Positions 7,560-15,679 of a stretch of 32,723 nt of DNA are shown piece by piece. Every line of letters begins with the position of its first letter. The first letter of the stretch is position 1. The DNA is taken from positions 1 to 32,723 of the forward strand of contig JAISHU010000080.1 in the NCBI GenBank assembly GCA_031262385.1. Direction: 5' to 3'. The position numbers were made by a program, and so were the translations under genes. The notes under the pieces were generated by a model. That model did not search any database and was not told the origin of the DNA. It saw only the letters and a list, made by a program, of their open reading frames with translations. The stretch comes from Mediterranea sp. (in: CFB group bacteria) (GTDB lineage: Bacteria > Bacteroidota > Bacteroidia > Bacteroidales > Bacteroidaceae).

Positions 7560-9092
7560 ATGAAAGCAAAGTACACAGGACTCATGCTATTGGCTGCAGG
7601 CCTTACTTTCTTCGGCTGCGACGACAACACCGGAGCATTAGGTATCGGGATGCTTCCCGATACCGACAGCATCAAATCACATACCACCTATTTCGACGTA
7701 CAAACCCGCTCTTTTCTTGCCGACTCTGTGTTTGCCAGAACAAGCACCGGATATGTAGGTCACTTTACCGACCCTAAATCGGGATTTGGACGCTACGAAG
7801 CAAGCTTCCTCACAGAACTCAACTGCACGGACGAATTTAAATTCCCCGAAGTTTACCACTACGACAGCACTACCAAAAAAGGCTACGGCATGATGGCGGG
7901 CGACAGTGTGGTAGCCGCCCAGTTGGTGGTGTTCTACTCGTCGTGGTACGGCGATTCGCTGAATGCCTGCCGGTTGAGCGCTTACACATTAGACAAACGT
8001 GTACAACCCAATCGATATACAAACTTCGACCCTACCCAATATTACAAACCTTCTTATTCGGCAAGCGACCCCGGCTTATTTGTCGTACACCGCGCATTTA
8101 CCGCTTACGACACCAGCGTGCCCGACTCTATTCGTAATGCCACCAACTCTTCGGGTACATCCACCTACTACCCCAATGTTACCTTCCCCTTGAGCAAAGA
8201 GTTCGGTAACTGGATGCTGAAAGAGAATCGCAATAACCCCGAGAAGTTTAAGGATTCCGATACGTTTATCAACGAAATATTTAAAGGTGTATATATCAAG
8301 AATACGTATGGCGACGGCACCGTGCTCTACGTAGACCGTGTAGACTTACAGATGCAATTCCGCTTCCACTACACCGACAGCCTTGGAGTAGCTCTGAAGA
8401 AGAAGACAGACGGCACCGATTCGCTCTATTACAGCACGGCTACCGTATTTGCTTCGACCAAAGAGGTGGTACAAGCCAACCGCTTTATCAATTCCGACGA
8501 GATGAAACAAATGGCAGCCCAAACCGAGCATACCTACCTCAAATCGCCGGCAGGCATCTTTACAGAAGCCGTTGTTCCGTATGACGAGATTGACGAAGCG
8601 CTTAAAGGCGATACACTCAACGCCGTGCGCCTGACTTTCACCGGTTATCGGCAAGAAACGGGCAACAGTAAGTTCACCATGAACCCACCGAGTACCGTAC
8701 TACTGCTGCGCAAAAAAGATTTGGAGAAGTTCTTCGAAGGCAACGAGATTCCCAATAGCAGTACCTCTTTCTACACCGTACGGTCGAACAACCAATACGT
8801 GTTCAACAACATCGCCCGACTGGTTACCGCCACACTCAACGAAAAGCCGGGACTAAAAAAAGCAGCACAACAATCGGCAGGAGCCAACTGGAACGAAGAA
8901 GAATGGGAGAAGAACTGGCAGGACGAGAATAACGTGTTGCTGATACCAGTGAAGCTTTCGATAGATAACAGCAATCAGAATCAAACCGTTATCACCGGTA
9001 TTCAGCACGACCTCACTCCGGGCTACGTCAAGCTCAAAGGCGGCGAAAAAGACTTGCTCACCTTGGAAGTAGTACACACCTCTTTTAAATGA
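7560..9092 (+). CDS. DUF4270 domain outer-surface lipoprotein
   Basis: The 510-aa protein begins with a lipoprotein signal peptide (YTGLMLLAAGLTFFGCDDN). The lipobox Cys is followed by acidic residues, as in Bacteroidota lipoproteins sorted to the outer membrane or surface. The early segment GIGMLPDTDSIKSHTTYFDV and the SFLADSVFARTSTGYVGHFTDP stretch fit the DUF4270 family. No enzymatic motif is seen. It follows the short GT5-like gene by 46 bp, and the pair is probably one transcription unit ending at the 9098-9134 hairpin. The biological role of DUF4270 proteins is unknown to me. Confidence 0.85.
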   Translation: MKAKYTGLMLLAAGLTFFGCDDNTGALGIGMLPDTDSIKSHTTYFDVQTRSFLADSVFARTSTGYVGHFTDPKSGFGRYEASFLTELNCTDEFKFPEVYHYDSTTKKGYGMMAGDSVVAAQLVVFYSSWYGDSLNACRLSAYTLDKRVQPNRYTNFDPTQYYKPSYSASDPGLFVVHRAFTAYDTSVPDSIRNATNSSGTSTYYPNVTFPLSKEFGNWMLKENRNNPEKFKDSDTFINEIFKGVYIKNTYGDGTVLYVDRVDLQMQFRFHYTDSLGVALKKKTDGTDSLYYSTATVFASTKEVVQANRFINSDEMKQMAAQTEHTYLKSPAGIFTEAVVPYDEIDEALKGDTLNAVRLTFTGYRQETGNSKFTMNPPSTVLLLRKKDLEKFFEGNEIPNSSTSFYTVRSNNQYVFNNIARLVTATLNEKPGLKKAAQQSAGANWNEEEWEKNWQDENNVLLIPVKLSIDNSNQNQTVITGIQHDLTPGYVKLKGGEKDLLTLEVVHTSFK

Positions 9093-9097
9093 TTAAT

Positions 9098-9134
9098 AAA
9101 GTACGAATGTGCCTCATTAGCACATTCGCACTTT
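9098..9134 (+). terminator. Hairpin terminator after the DUF4270 gene
   Basis: A 15-bp stem (aaagtacgaatgtgc pairing with gcacattcgcacttt, one G-T pair) with a seven-base loop starts 6 bp after the stop. The right arm ends in TTT only, so it may act as a 3'-end or processing hairpin rather than a strong intrinsic terminator. Confidence 0.6.
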
Positions 9135-9234
9135 ATCTCCTGTTTCCGCATCATAATGTCACAATCTTGCGCTTTCTGCTAACTCGCACTTCGCGAAAAA
9201 CGTGCCTTTAAACCGCACGTTATGCATTATTCCC

Positions 9235-9344
9235 CGCTACTCAACGAACCAACTCCGCGAAAACAACGAATCAACTCGGCGGAAACAACAAATCATCCGC
9301 ACGAAAACAACGAACTGTCGACGCGGAAACAACGAATCAACTGC
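9235..9344. repeat. Five 22-bp tandem repeats, intergenic
   Basis: Units begin at 9235, 9257, 9279, 9301 and 9323 with an exact 22-bp period. The consensus is GCGRAAACAACGAATCAACT plus two variable bases. The first unit matches only in its 3' two-thirds. A 22-bp period shifts reading frame at every unit, so the small ORFs through it (9202-9501, 9222-9416) are not coding. Confidence 0.85.
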
Positions 9345-9353
9345 CGGCTTAAG

Positions 9354-9440
9354 AAATTATCCCGGCAAGTTAAGCTGTATTTCCCGCCGAATTGTTGTGT
9401 TATCCCGGCAAGTTAGCACGCTAACTTGCCGGGATAATTT
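9354..9440. repeat. Inverted repeat with duplicated left arm
   Basis: The right arm at 9420-9440 (taacttgccgggataattt core) pairs perfectly with 9400-9417 (18 bp, two-base loop). Alternatively it pairs over 19 bp with an earlier copy at 9354-9372. The two pairings exclude each other. Confidence 0.85.
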
Positions 9441-9445
9441 CATAA

Positions 9446-9468
9446 AGTCCTTTTTAGGGCTGTTTTTT
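9446..9468 (+). terminator. Intrinsic-terminator-like hairpin after the repeat region
   Basis: agtcct pairs with agggct (one G-T pair) around a four-base T loop and is followed by G then six T. No annotated plus-strand gene immediately precedes it, so it may end a read-through or non-coding transcript. Confidence 0.5.
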
Positions 9469-9667
9469 CGTGCTGAAGGTGCTTTTTGTTTTTTGACATA
9501 AATTCTTCACATCTTTCTGTGAGTGTGATAATTAAGTAGCCTATTTTACATAGTTTAACGCGCTATACTCGCACGAAAGTCACCAAGCCGTACTTCAGTC
9601 CGAAATAAGGGCGTTTTTCGAGGGTTCGTTTGACGTTTTGACACTTTGATAAGAATACCCCAAAAAG
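9469..9667. other. Intergenic segment with no recognised content
   Basis: This is AT-rich sequence between the repeat region and the hairpin downstream of the RlmI-like gene. I see no ORF with gene-like composition, no tRNA shape and no exact TAnnTTTG match. Confidence 0.5.
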
Positions 9668-9714
9668 AATGTGCCAATTAGGAACGCGTAAGAGCGCAGC
9701 CTAATTGGCACATT
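9668..9714 (-). terminator. Hairpin at the end of the DUF5063-exonuclease-methyltransferase operon
   Basis: A perfect 15-bp inverted repeat (aatgtgccaattagg / cctaattggcacatt) with a 17-base loop lies about 20 bp beyond the minus-strand stop at 9737. The minus strand continues into TCTTTTTGG, giving a short T-run. Confidence 0.7.
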
Positions 9715-9736
9715 AGCATATTAGTGCATTAGCACC

Positions 9737-10918
9737 TTATTCCACATACAACACCAATCCTTTCAGATATTCACCTTCGGGATGGTATATGTTTACCGGA
9801 TGATCGGCAGGCTGTGTAAGCTGATGAAGAATACGCACATTGCGTCCGGACATGGCGGCGGCAGTGAAAACAGCCGTACGGAAATTGTCGCGACTTACCG
9901 CCTGCGAACAAGAGAAAGTAAATAAGATACCTCCCGGTCGAATCTTCTCAAAAGCTTTCACGTTCAGCTTACGATAACCTTGCAGTGCATTGCGCAAGGC
10001 ATCCCGATGCTTAGCAAAAGCAGGCGGGTCTAATACAATCAGGTCGTAGCGGTCGTCTATTTTATCCAGATATTTAAAGGCATCTTCGGCAAATGCGGTA
10101 TGGCGTTCATCGCCGGGAAAGTTCAGTTCCACATTCCGGTTGGTTAAGTCAATGGCTTTCGCCGAGCTGTCCACCGAGTGAACCAATCGGGCACCACCGC
10201 GCATGGCATAAACAGAGAAACCACCGGTATAGCAAAACATATTCAGCACCGAACGTCCGCCGGCATAATGTTCCAGCAGTCGACGATTCTCGCGCTGGTC
10301 GACAAAGAAGCCGGTCTTCTGACCTTTCAACCAGTCGATGTGAAACTTCAGTCCGTATTCCACGGCGATATTATCTGTTCCGCCCCCTTTCAGGAATCCG
10401 TTTTCGGGGAAGAGGTCGGCTTTGAAAGGCAGCGTAGTTTCCGACTTGTAATAGATATTGTCGATATCCTCTTTCATAACTTCACTCAAGGCTTCGGCAA
10501 TCTCCATTCTGCACACGTGCATACCTGCCGAATGAGCCTGCATCACCGCAGTACGGGCATAGATATCCACCACCAAGCCGGGCAGGTTATCGCCTTCGCC
10601 GTGCAGCAAGCGGTAGGTGTTGTTAGTGGGGTTTCCCGCCACACCGATGGCTTTGCGCATCAGGTATGCCGCACGCAGTTTGCGCATCCAGAACTCGCGG
10701 TCGATGCGTTCGTCTTGCTTAAAAGAGAGCACCCGCACGGCAATGCTTCCTATCTGATAATGTCCTTTGGCTATAAATTCGCGGCGGGAAGTATAGACAT
10801 CCACCACATCGCCTTCGTCAGGCTTTCCTTCGAGGGTTGCAATGGCTCCCGAAAACACCCACGGATGAAACCGCTTTAACGATTCCTCCTTGCCGGGTTT
10901 CAAATAAACAGTTGGCAT
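9737..10918 (-). CDS. Class I SAM-dependent rRNA methyltransferase, RlmI-like (PUA + MTase)
   Basis: The domain order matches RlmI-type 23S rRNA m5C methyltransferases. An N-terminal PUA RNA-binding domain (TVYLKPGKEESLKRFHPWVF, EGDVVDVYTSRREFIAKGHY) precedes a Rossmann methyltransferase with VLNMFCYTGGFSVYA (SAM motif I), HSVDSSAKAIDL, YDLIVLDPPAFAKHR (motif IV) and FTFSCSQAVS, where the Cys is the likely nucleophile. The track ORF starts at 10981. The ATG at 10918 is preferred because it gives MPTVYLKPGKE and falls 8 bp after the upstream gene's stop. It is the last gene of a three-gene minus-strand operon, ending at the perfect hairpin at 9668-9714. Target base specificity is inferred from family only. 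Confidence 0.88.
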   Translation of the reverse strand: MPTVYLKPGKEESLKRFHPWVFSGAIATLEGKPDEGDVVDVYTSRREFIAKGHYQIGSIAVRVLSFKQDERIDREFWMRKLRAAYLMRKAIGVAGNPTNNTYRLLHGEGDNLPGLVVDIYARTAVMQAHSAGMHVCRMEIAEALSEVMKEDIDNIYYKSETTLPFKADLFPENGFLKGGGTDNIAVEYGLKFHIDWLKGQKTGFFVDQRENRRLLEHYAGGRSVLNMFCYTGGFSVYAMRGGARLVHSVDSSAKAIDLTNRNVELNFPGDERHTAFAEDAFKYLDKIDDRYDLIVLDPPAFAKHRDALRNALQGYRKLNVKAFEKIRPGGILFTFSCSQAVSRDNFRTAVFTAAAMSGRNVRILHQLTQPADHPVNIYHPEGEYLKGLVLYVE

Positions 10919-10926
10919 ATATATTA

Positions 10927-11520
10927 TTAGGTGTGAGATTTTAAATTCAGCAGATGCCGATAAATGTGCAGGCATGCCCACGCATCGGTAGCTGCATAGA
11001 GTTGTTGCGATGCGGTCAGCGTTTCGGCTTCCCAGTTAGAGAGGCGTTGCGACTTCGATATTTTGCAACCGAACAAAATGCCGTAAATTTTTTGCAGACT
11101 CTTCTCCTTAATACCAAATTCGCGCACATAATCCTGCAAATCAAGGCAAGCGTTTTGCCGAAACGGAGCACGTTTGTGTAGCATCAGAAAGTCATCGCGT
11201 AACGAAAGACCTACCTTCAGCACTTTGTCACTTTCCAGTAAGGCAATCAGCGGAGGCGTCAATCCTGTGATATTCAATCGAAACAGATAACACACATCGT
11301 CGGATGCCACCTGCAACAAAGCCACTTTATGCAACTGCCCTTTTACGAACGAAGGGCGGGTTTCGCTGTCTATCCCCACCACGCCGCAGCGCATCAGGTA
11401 ATCAACCGCCCGCTTTACTTCTTCCGCAGTGGAGGCTACATGTACCTCTCCCTTAAAGAGCGCCTTCGGCATGGCTCTCAGTTCTTCTTTATCGATGGTT
11501 TCTCTAATCGTCATTGTCAT
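10927..11520 (-). CDS. 3'-5' exonuclease domain protein (DEDDy, RNase D/WRN type)
   Basis: This is a stand-alone 197-aa DnaQ-fold exonuclease. Motif ExoI is VVGIDSETRP (D51, E53), ExoII is KVGLSLRDDFLML, and ExoIII is LYAATDAWACLHIYRHL with the YxxxD spacing that defines the DEDDy subclass. All catalytic acids and the Tyr are present, so it should be active on RNA or DNA 3' ends. No HRDC or helicase domain is attached. The ATG at 11520 overlaps the end of the DUF5063 gene by 17 bp, suggesting translational coupling; the ATG at 11514 is an alternative. The methyltransferase gene starts 8 bp downstream. The pairing with an rRNA methyltransferase hints at RNA processing, which is inference. Confidence 0.88.
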   Translation of the reverse strand: MTMTIRETIDKEELRAMPKALFKGEVHVASTAEEVKRAVDYLMRCGVVGIDSETRPSFVKGQLHKVALLQVASDDVCYLFRLNITGLTPPLIALLESDKVLKVGLSLRDDFLMLHKRAPFRQNACLDLQDYVREFGIKEKSLQKIYGILFGCKISKSQRLSNWEAETLTASQQLYAATDAWACLHIYRHLLNLKSHT

Positions 11521-12031
11521 TCATACTGTACTTCACCTCGTGCAAGGCACGCAGGGTATTTACCAAAGTTTGCCCCCAGTATTCTCGGTATTGAGCCTGA
11601 CAGACGGCTATGGCGTCGTGCATAGTCTCGGTCAAACCCAATTTATAGATACTCACAAAATCTTTTACTGATTGATAGATGTCCGACACATCTTCGGACA
11701 CGCTGCGACGAATGGGCTGGTCGCTATATTTCATATCTTGTAGAAAGACGTCCAGATAGTCGTCGCCATCGCCCATAATGTTGTTTAGGGTGATGCGCAA
11801 CACCTCATAAGTTTCTTCGGTTACGAAGGTTTCGGGTTCTTCTTCGCCCAGAACCTCAAATTCGGGCAGCATCTCCGCCTTCAGGTAGAGCAATGGAAGC
11901 AACTTCAGCATCGTGTCGATAAAGGCATCTTTTCGGTGATGTTCGGCTTGCTCCACGAAATTGCAAAACTCAAAAGCCACCGTAACAAACTCTACTACAT
12001 TACGGCTTATGATGGGTGGATTCTTCTTCAT
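11504..12031 (-). CDS. DUF5063 domain-containing protein
   Basis: The 175-aa acidic, mostly helical protein has no signal peptide and no recognised catalytic motif. The pattern NVVEFVTVAFEFCNFVEQAE near the N terminus, LLPLLYLKAEMLP, and the C-terminal YREYWGQTLVNTLRALHEV match my memory of DUF5063 proteins, which are commonly next to a 3'-5' exonuclease in Bacteroidales. It is the first gene of the minus-strand operon. A TATCTTTG promoter match lies 20 bp upstream of the ATG, and its 3' end overlaps the exonuclease start by 17 bp. The molecular function is unknown; a partner or regulator of the exonuclease would fit the overlap. Confidence 0.82.
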   Translation of the reverse strand: MKKNPPIISRNVVEFVTVAFEFCNFVEQAEHHRKDAFIDTMLKLLPLLYLKAEMLPEFEVLGEEEPETFVTEETYEVLRITLNNIMGDGDDYLDVFLQDMKYSDQPIRRSVSEDVSDIYQSVKDFVSIYKLGLTETMHDAIAVCQAQYREYWGQTLVNTLRALHEVKYSMNDNDD

Positions 12032-12050
12032 TTACTGCTTATTTGACGCG

Positions 12051-12058
12051 CAAAGATA
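12051..12058 (-). promoter_or_regulatory. Putative -7 promoter element of the DUF5063 operon
   Basis: The minus strand reads TATCTTTG, an exact TAnnTTTG match, 20 bp upstream of the DUF5063 ATG. No clear -33 element is present. Confidence 0.55.
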
Positions 12059-12152
12059 ACTAAAAGGTAAAGAACCGCGCGCAACACTTCAAAAAGATTA
12101 ACTTCGGCACGACAATAACTGAGTCTATTTTTTGTTAAACTTCCTCTATTTC

Positions 12153-12182
12153 TTTGCTGTTTGTTTAAATACACTACTTTTG
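12153..12182 (+). promoter_or_regulatory. Putative promoter of the SWIM-HEAT-MoxR-DUF5682-VWA cluster
   Basis: TTTG at 12153-12156 and TACTTTTG at 12175-12182 are separated by 18 bp, close to the Bacteroides -33/-7 arrangement. The ATG follows 36 bp downstream. It diverges from the DUF5063 promoter. Confidence 0.6.
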
Positions 12183-12218
12183 CCACAGAAACAAACACAA
12201 TAAAAACACATTACACAC

Positions 12219-13661
12219 ATGGAACTCACTCCGTACAACATCAATTCTCTGGCACCCAATGCCGATGCCATGAAAAACGGGCGCGCACTGACAGGCAAGC
12301 TCGACAAGCTTCAGCGTACCGATGACCACACGCTCATCTTTGGTCAGTGTGCCGGAAGCGGCAAACAACCTTATCAATGTTCGGTAGACCAACTAAACAC
12401 CGATAAACCTATCTTCCGTTGCAGTTGCCCCAGTCGGCAAACCCCTTGTAAACATGTACTTGCACTGATGTATGCGTATGCCGAAGGCAGGTCGTTCGAC
12501 GTGATGCCCGTGCCCGAAGAGATTGCACTAAAGCGGGAAAAACTGTTGCAGCAAGCCAAAAACAAAGCAGCGAAAGAGGAGCAAAAAGCACAGGGAGAAA
12601 CATCGGCATCACCTGATAACCGGAACACAACCCGGTCGCACTCCGCCGCCAAAAAGAAGAAGATTCTTACCCAACTCACCGGTGTGGAGCAGGCGGGTAA
12701 ACTGCTGCACACCATTGTGCAAACAGGGCTTTCTGCCATAGATATCCAAGCCGAAAAGGGACTTAAGATTCAGATAAAAGAGCTGGGCAACTACTATATA
12801 AGCGGCATTCAAAATGCTTTTACCGATTTGCTTGAGATGCTGCACAACGTGCACAATGCGCAGTACACCCAACCCATCTTACAACTGGGCTATCTGCATG
12901 CCTTGCTACAAAAAAGCCACTCTTACCTCACCGACAAACTCAATCATCCGGATGTGGCGGAAGTGACTTCGCCCATAGAAGAGCAGATTGGTTATGCGTG
13001 GAAGCTCGACGAGTTGTACCGCTACAATCGCTGGCAGCCCGATGCCGAACTGCTGCAACTGGCATTTTATTCTTACGACAACCCGAACCGTCGTGAATGG
13101 GTGGACGAAGGCTACTGGATAGAACTACACACCGGACGCCTGTTTAAGACACGCAACTATCGCCCTTATCGCGCCGCAGAGCACATCAAAGCCGAAGACA
13201 GCTTCCCCTACATCCTGCAAACCGAGCGCCTCTACATCTATCCGGGCGACATCAACCCGCGCATCCGCTGGGAGAGCGGTAAAGAGCGCGATGTTACCAT
13301 CGCCGACATTAATGCGATTAAGCAGTACGCCCATACCGACTATGCCGAGCTGGTGAAGCAGATAAAGAACACCATCAAAAATCCCTTGAACGACAAACAT
13401 CCCATTGCCTTAGTAACTCTGCACAAAGCTTTTAAAAGCGACTACGCCGTCTTTGTAGAGGATAACGAAGGACACCTGCTCACATTGAGCGACATCTCCT
13501 ACTTTGGCGACGATGTGCTGATTCCGTTGGAAACTTGGTTTCCGTCGCAACTCGACGGCACGGTCATGGCAGTGATGTTCGACTGCGATTTGTACACCGG
13601 CATCCTCACGGCGCGTCCGCTGGCGTGGATTACAAATCGGGTGATTACGTTCCTTTATTAA
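12219..13661 (+). CDS. SWIM zinc-finger protein (YehQ-like), first gene of the MoxR-VWA cluster
   Basis: The 480-aa protein has a SWIM zinc finger at residues 68-79, read as CSCPSRQTPCKH (CxC-x6-CxH, all four ligands present). SWIM fingers bind DNA or protein partners. The segment of about residues 110-150 is Lys/Ala/Gln-rich and probably a flexible linker or coiled coil. The C-terminal ~300 residues form an unassigned globular region (TSPIEEQIGYAWKLDELYRY, WVDEGYWIELHTGRLFKTRN) that I do not recognise beyond resemblance to other SWIM proteins in such clusters. It has a good TTTG-N18-TACTTTTG promoter 37 bp upstream. A 66-bp gap separates it from the HEAT-like gene. E. coli YehQ is the nearest analogue by context. 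Confidence 0.85.
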   Translation: MELTPYNINSLAPNADAMKNGRALTGKLDKLQRTDDHTLIFGQCAGSGKQPYQCSVDQLNTDKPIFRCSCPSRQTPCKHVLALMYAYAEGRSFDVMPVPEEIALKREKLLQQAKNKAAKEEQKAQGETSASPDNRNTTRSHSAAKKKKILTQLTGVEQAGKLLHTIVQTGLSAIDIQAEKGLKIQIKELGNYYISGIQNAFTDLLEMLHNVHNAQYTQPILQLGYLHALLQKSHSYLTDKLNHPDVAEVTSPIEEQIGYAWKLDELYRYNRWQPDAELLQLAFYSYDNPNRREWVDEGYWIELHTGRLFKTRNYRPYRAAEHIKAEDSFPYILQTERLYIYPGDINPRIRWESGKERDVTIADINAIKQYAHTDYAELVKQIKNTIKNPLNDKHPIALVTLHKAFKSDYAVFVEDNEGHLLTLSDISYFGDDVLIPLETWFPSQLDGTVMAVMFDCDLYTGILTARPLAWITNRVITFLY

Positions 13662-13727
13662 TGGACAATAAGCCGTACATGACTTTATTCGCATATTAGC
13701 ATATTGACAATTAGCACATTATTAGAT

Positions 13728-14540
13728 ATGAAACCTTTAAATGATTTTCGCCAAGACATAGACCGCCTGCTGGTAGCAGGCAGCAAATTTGCCAAAAACG
13801 ACCCGCGGCTATCCAAACATCTCGCTATACTAAACGCACTGGGCGAAAAAGTACCTGTGTTTAAGCGCATGGCACAACAAACCGAAGTACTGTTGCACGC
13901 TGATGCCGACACATCAGCTTCCATGTTGCTTGAGCTGACTAACTTACTCTATGCCGTGCTTTACACGCAAAGCGACACGGCTCCAATCGACAACCCCGTA
14001 CGGTTGACCCCCGTCTTACCACAGCAAGCACTGATTACTACAGCTACGTATAAGCAGTTACGTCCCGTAATAGAGGCACTTACCAATGCACCTGCCGGTC
14101 GCTACGACACCGTCCTAACAGCTTTTAAAGCGGGAATGTTTGGCGACTTCCGCCTGTTTGCTCCCCTCAACCGCGGACTGGAAGACAGTTATTCGGAACT
14201 TACCGACTTGATAGAGACACAGATTATACCTTCCGTAGGCGAAGCGATGATACCGATGATACTGAAATCGTTCGTCATAGACAACCGCAAGCCCAACCTA
14301 CGCCGCCTGCGTCTGCTGAACAACTTGGGCTACAAAGAACGACACTCACTGGCACTCGAAGTGCTGAAAGAGGCTAAATCCTCCGATTGGCAAGCGCAAG
14401 CCGTGACGATGCTGAGCGACGACATACAATACCTCGACTTCCTCTGCACACTCACCACCGACAGACATAAAGTCGTAAGCGAGGCTGCCAACAGGGCGGT
14501 AAAACTACTGAAAGCAAAGATTGTAGCCAACAATCCCTAA
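13728..14540 (+). CDS. HEAT-repeat-like helical protein of the MoxR-VWA cluster
   Basis: The 270-aa protein is predicted to be cytoplasmic and all-helical. The C-terminal third looks like HEAT repeats (NLRRLRLLNNLGYKERHSLA, HKVVSEAANRAVKLLKAK), and an earlier helical pair surrounds ALTNAPAGRYDTVLTAFKAG. The track ORF begins at a TTG at 13704; the ATG at 13728 (MKPLNDFRQDIDRLL) is preferred because the first eight codons are AT-rich spacer sequence. It lies between the SWIM gene and the MoxR gene (38 bp gap). DUF5691-type proteins sit in the same place in actinobacterial clusters of this kind, and this could be a short relative, but I cannot show homology from sequence alone. A scaffold role is inferred. 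Confidence 0.7.
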   Translation: MKPLNDFRQDIDRLLVAGSKFAKNDPRLSKHLAILNALGEKVPVFKRMAQQTEVLLHADADTSASMLLELTNLLYAVLYTQSDTAPIDNPVRLTPVLPQQALITTATYKQLRPVIEALTNAPAGRYDTVLTAFKAGMFGDFRLFAPLNRGLEDSYSELTDLIETQIIPSVGEAMIPMILKSFVIDNRKPNLRRLRLLNNLGYKERHSLALEVLKEAKSSDWQAQAVTMLSDDIQYLDFLCTLTTDRHKVVSEAANRAVKLLKAKIVANNP

Positions 14541-14578
14541 ACCATAACTACACCTTATTATATAAGACCTTCATCAAA

Positions 14579-15679
14579 ATGGAAAAGAACAAAACAGAAG
14601 TACTCCGCCTCCCCGCCGAACGGCTTTATCAAGCTGAGTTGGAGGCGTTGATGCTGGAAGACCGCAACGAAGAGAAACCCGTGGGCTGGCAACTGTCGCC
14701 CCGTGCCGTACTGAAATTTGTAGTGGGCGGCAAAAGCGGCAAAACGCCTATTACCCCCAAATATATGGGTTACAACCGCTTGGTGGAGATTGCCATTGCC
14801 ACCCTGCTTACCGACCGTGCTTTGCTACTCATCGGCGAACCGGGCACGGCAAAGTCGTGGCTGTCGGAAAACCTGACGGCTGCCATCTGCGGCGACTCGG
14901 GCAAAGTGATTCAAGGCACGGCAGGCACCGGCGAAGAACACATTCGCTACTCGTGGAACTATGCCCTGCTCTTGGCGAACGGTCCCTGCGAACAGGCGTT
15001 GATTAAAAGTCCCGTCTACCGCGCCATGGAGAGCGGCAGCATCGCCCGCTTCGAAGAGATTTCGCGCTGTACCTCCGAGGTACAGGATGCACTGATTTCC
15101 ATCTTGTCGGAAAAGAACATCGCCATCGCCGAACTCTCGCAAGAGCTTTCGGCACAGCGGGGCTTCTCCATTATCGCCACCGCCAACACACGCGACCGCG
15201 GCGTGAACGACATGTCGGCGGCACTAAAACGACGCTTCAACACCGTGATGTTACCTCCGCCCGCCGGCTTGGAGTTAGAAATGGACATCGTTACCAAGCG
15301 CGTTGCCGAGATTGCCGGAAACTATCGCCTCAAAGCGGCGATGCCTGCCGATGCCGTGATAGAGAAGATTGTGACCGTATTTCGCGAACTGCGCAAAGGC
15401 ATCACGCTCGATGAGAAACAAAAGGTGGCATCTCCCGGAGGCATCATCTCTACGGCGGAAGCCATCTCGCTTATTACCGGCAGCATGGCACTGGCGGCAG
15501 GCTTCGGCAACGGAACCGTTACGGACACCGACCTCGCCGCCAGCTTGCAAGGTGCCATCGTAAAGGACGAGGAGAAAGACCGACGTGTGTGGAAAGAGTA
15601 TCTGGAAAATGTGATGAAGAAGCGGGGTGCCAAATGGCGCGGATTGTATAACGCCTGTACCGAACTCAATGAAGGATAG
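14579..15679 (+). CDS. MoxR-type AAA+ ATPase (YehL-like)
   Basis: The 366-aa AAA+ protein carries Walker A GEPGTAKS at residues 86-93, a Walker B region IARFEEISRC (F158-E159-E160), sensor 1 IIATANTRDRG (N203) and the arginine-finger region AALKRRFNT. MoxR ATPases form hexamers that remodel partners together with VWA proteins (RavA-ViaA, CbbQ-CbbO, NorQ-NorD). Standard MoxR Walker B reads LLxDEINR; here the Asp position is Phe, with Glu pairs retained, which may be typical of this subfamily. The gene overlaps the DUF5682 start by 11 bp, indicating coupled translation. The VWA partner follows DUF5682. The substrate is unknown. Length is close to what I recall for E. coli YehL (about 380 aa). 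Confidence 0.88.
   Translation: MEKNKTEVLRLPAERLYQAELEALMLEDRNEEKPVGWQLSPRAVLKFVVGGKSGKTPITPKYMGYNRLVEIAIATLLTDRALLLIGEPGTAKSWLSENLTAAICGDSGKVIQGTAGTGEEHIRYSWNYALLLANGPCEQALIKSPVYRAMESGSIARFEEISRCTSEVQDALISILSEKNIAIAELSQELSAQRGFSIIATANTRDRGVNDMSAALKRRFNTVMLPPPAGLELEMDIVTKRVAEIAGNYRLKAAMPADAVIEKIVTVFRELRKGITLDEKQKVASPGGIISTAEAISLITGSMALAAGFGNGTVTDTDLAASLQGAIVKDEEKDRRVWKEYLENVMKKRGAKWRGLYNACTELNEG

Noticed and set aside
7560-7680. SusD-like lipoprotein in place of DUF4270
   Set aside because: The lipoprotein signal is similar, but no SusD motifs or adjacent SusC gene are present on this side of the window.
9235-9344. CRISPR array
   Set aside because: The units abut with no spacers and there are no cas genes in the window.
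9202-9501. Small ORFs through the 22-bp array (99 and 64 aa)
   Set aside because: The 22-bp period shifts frame at each unit, so a repeated peptide is not encoded; no start signal or conserved domain is seen.
10178-10879. 233-aa plus-strand ORF opposite the RlmI-like gene
   Set aside because: It is a shadow frame; the methyltransferase motifs are all on the minus strand.
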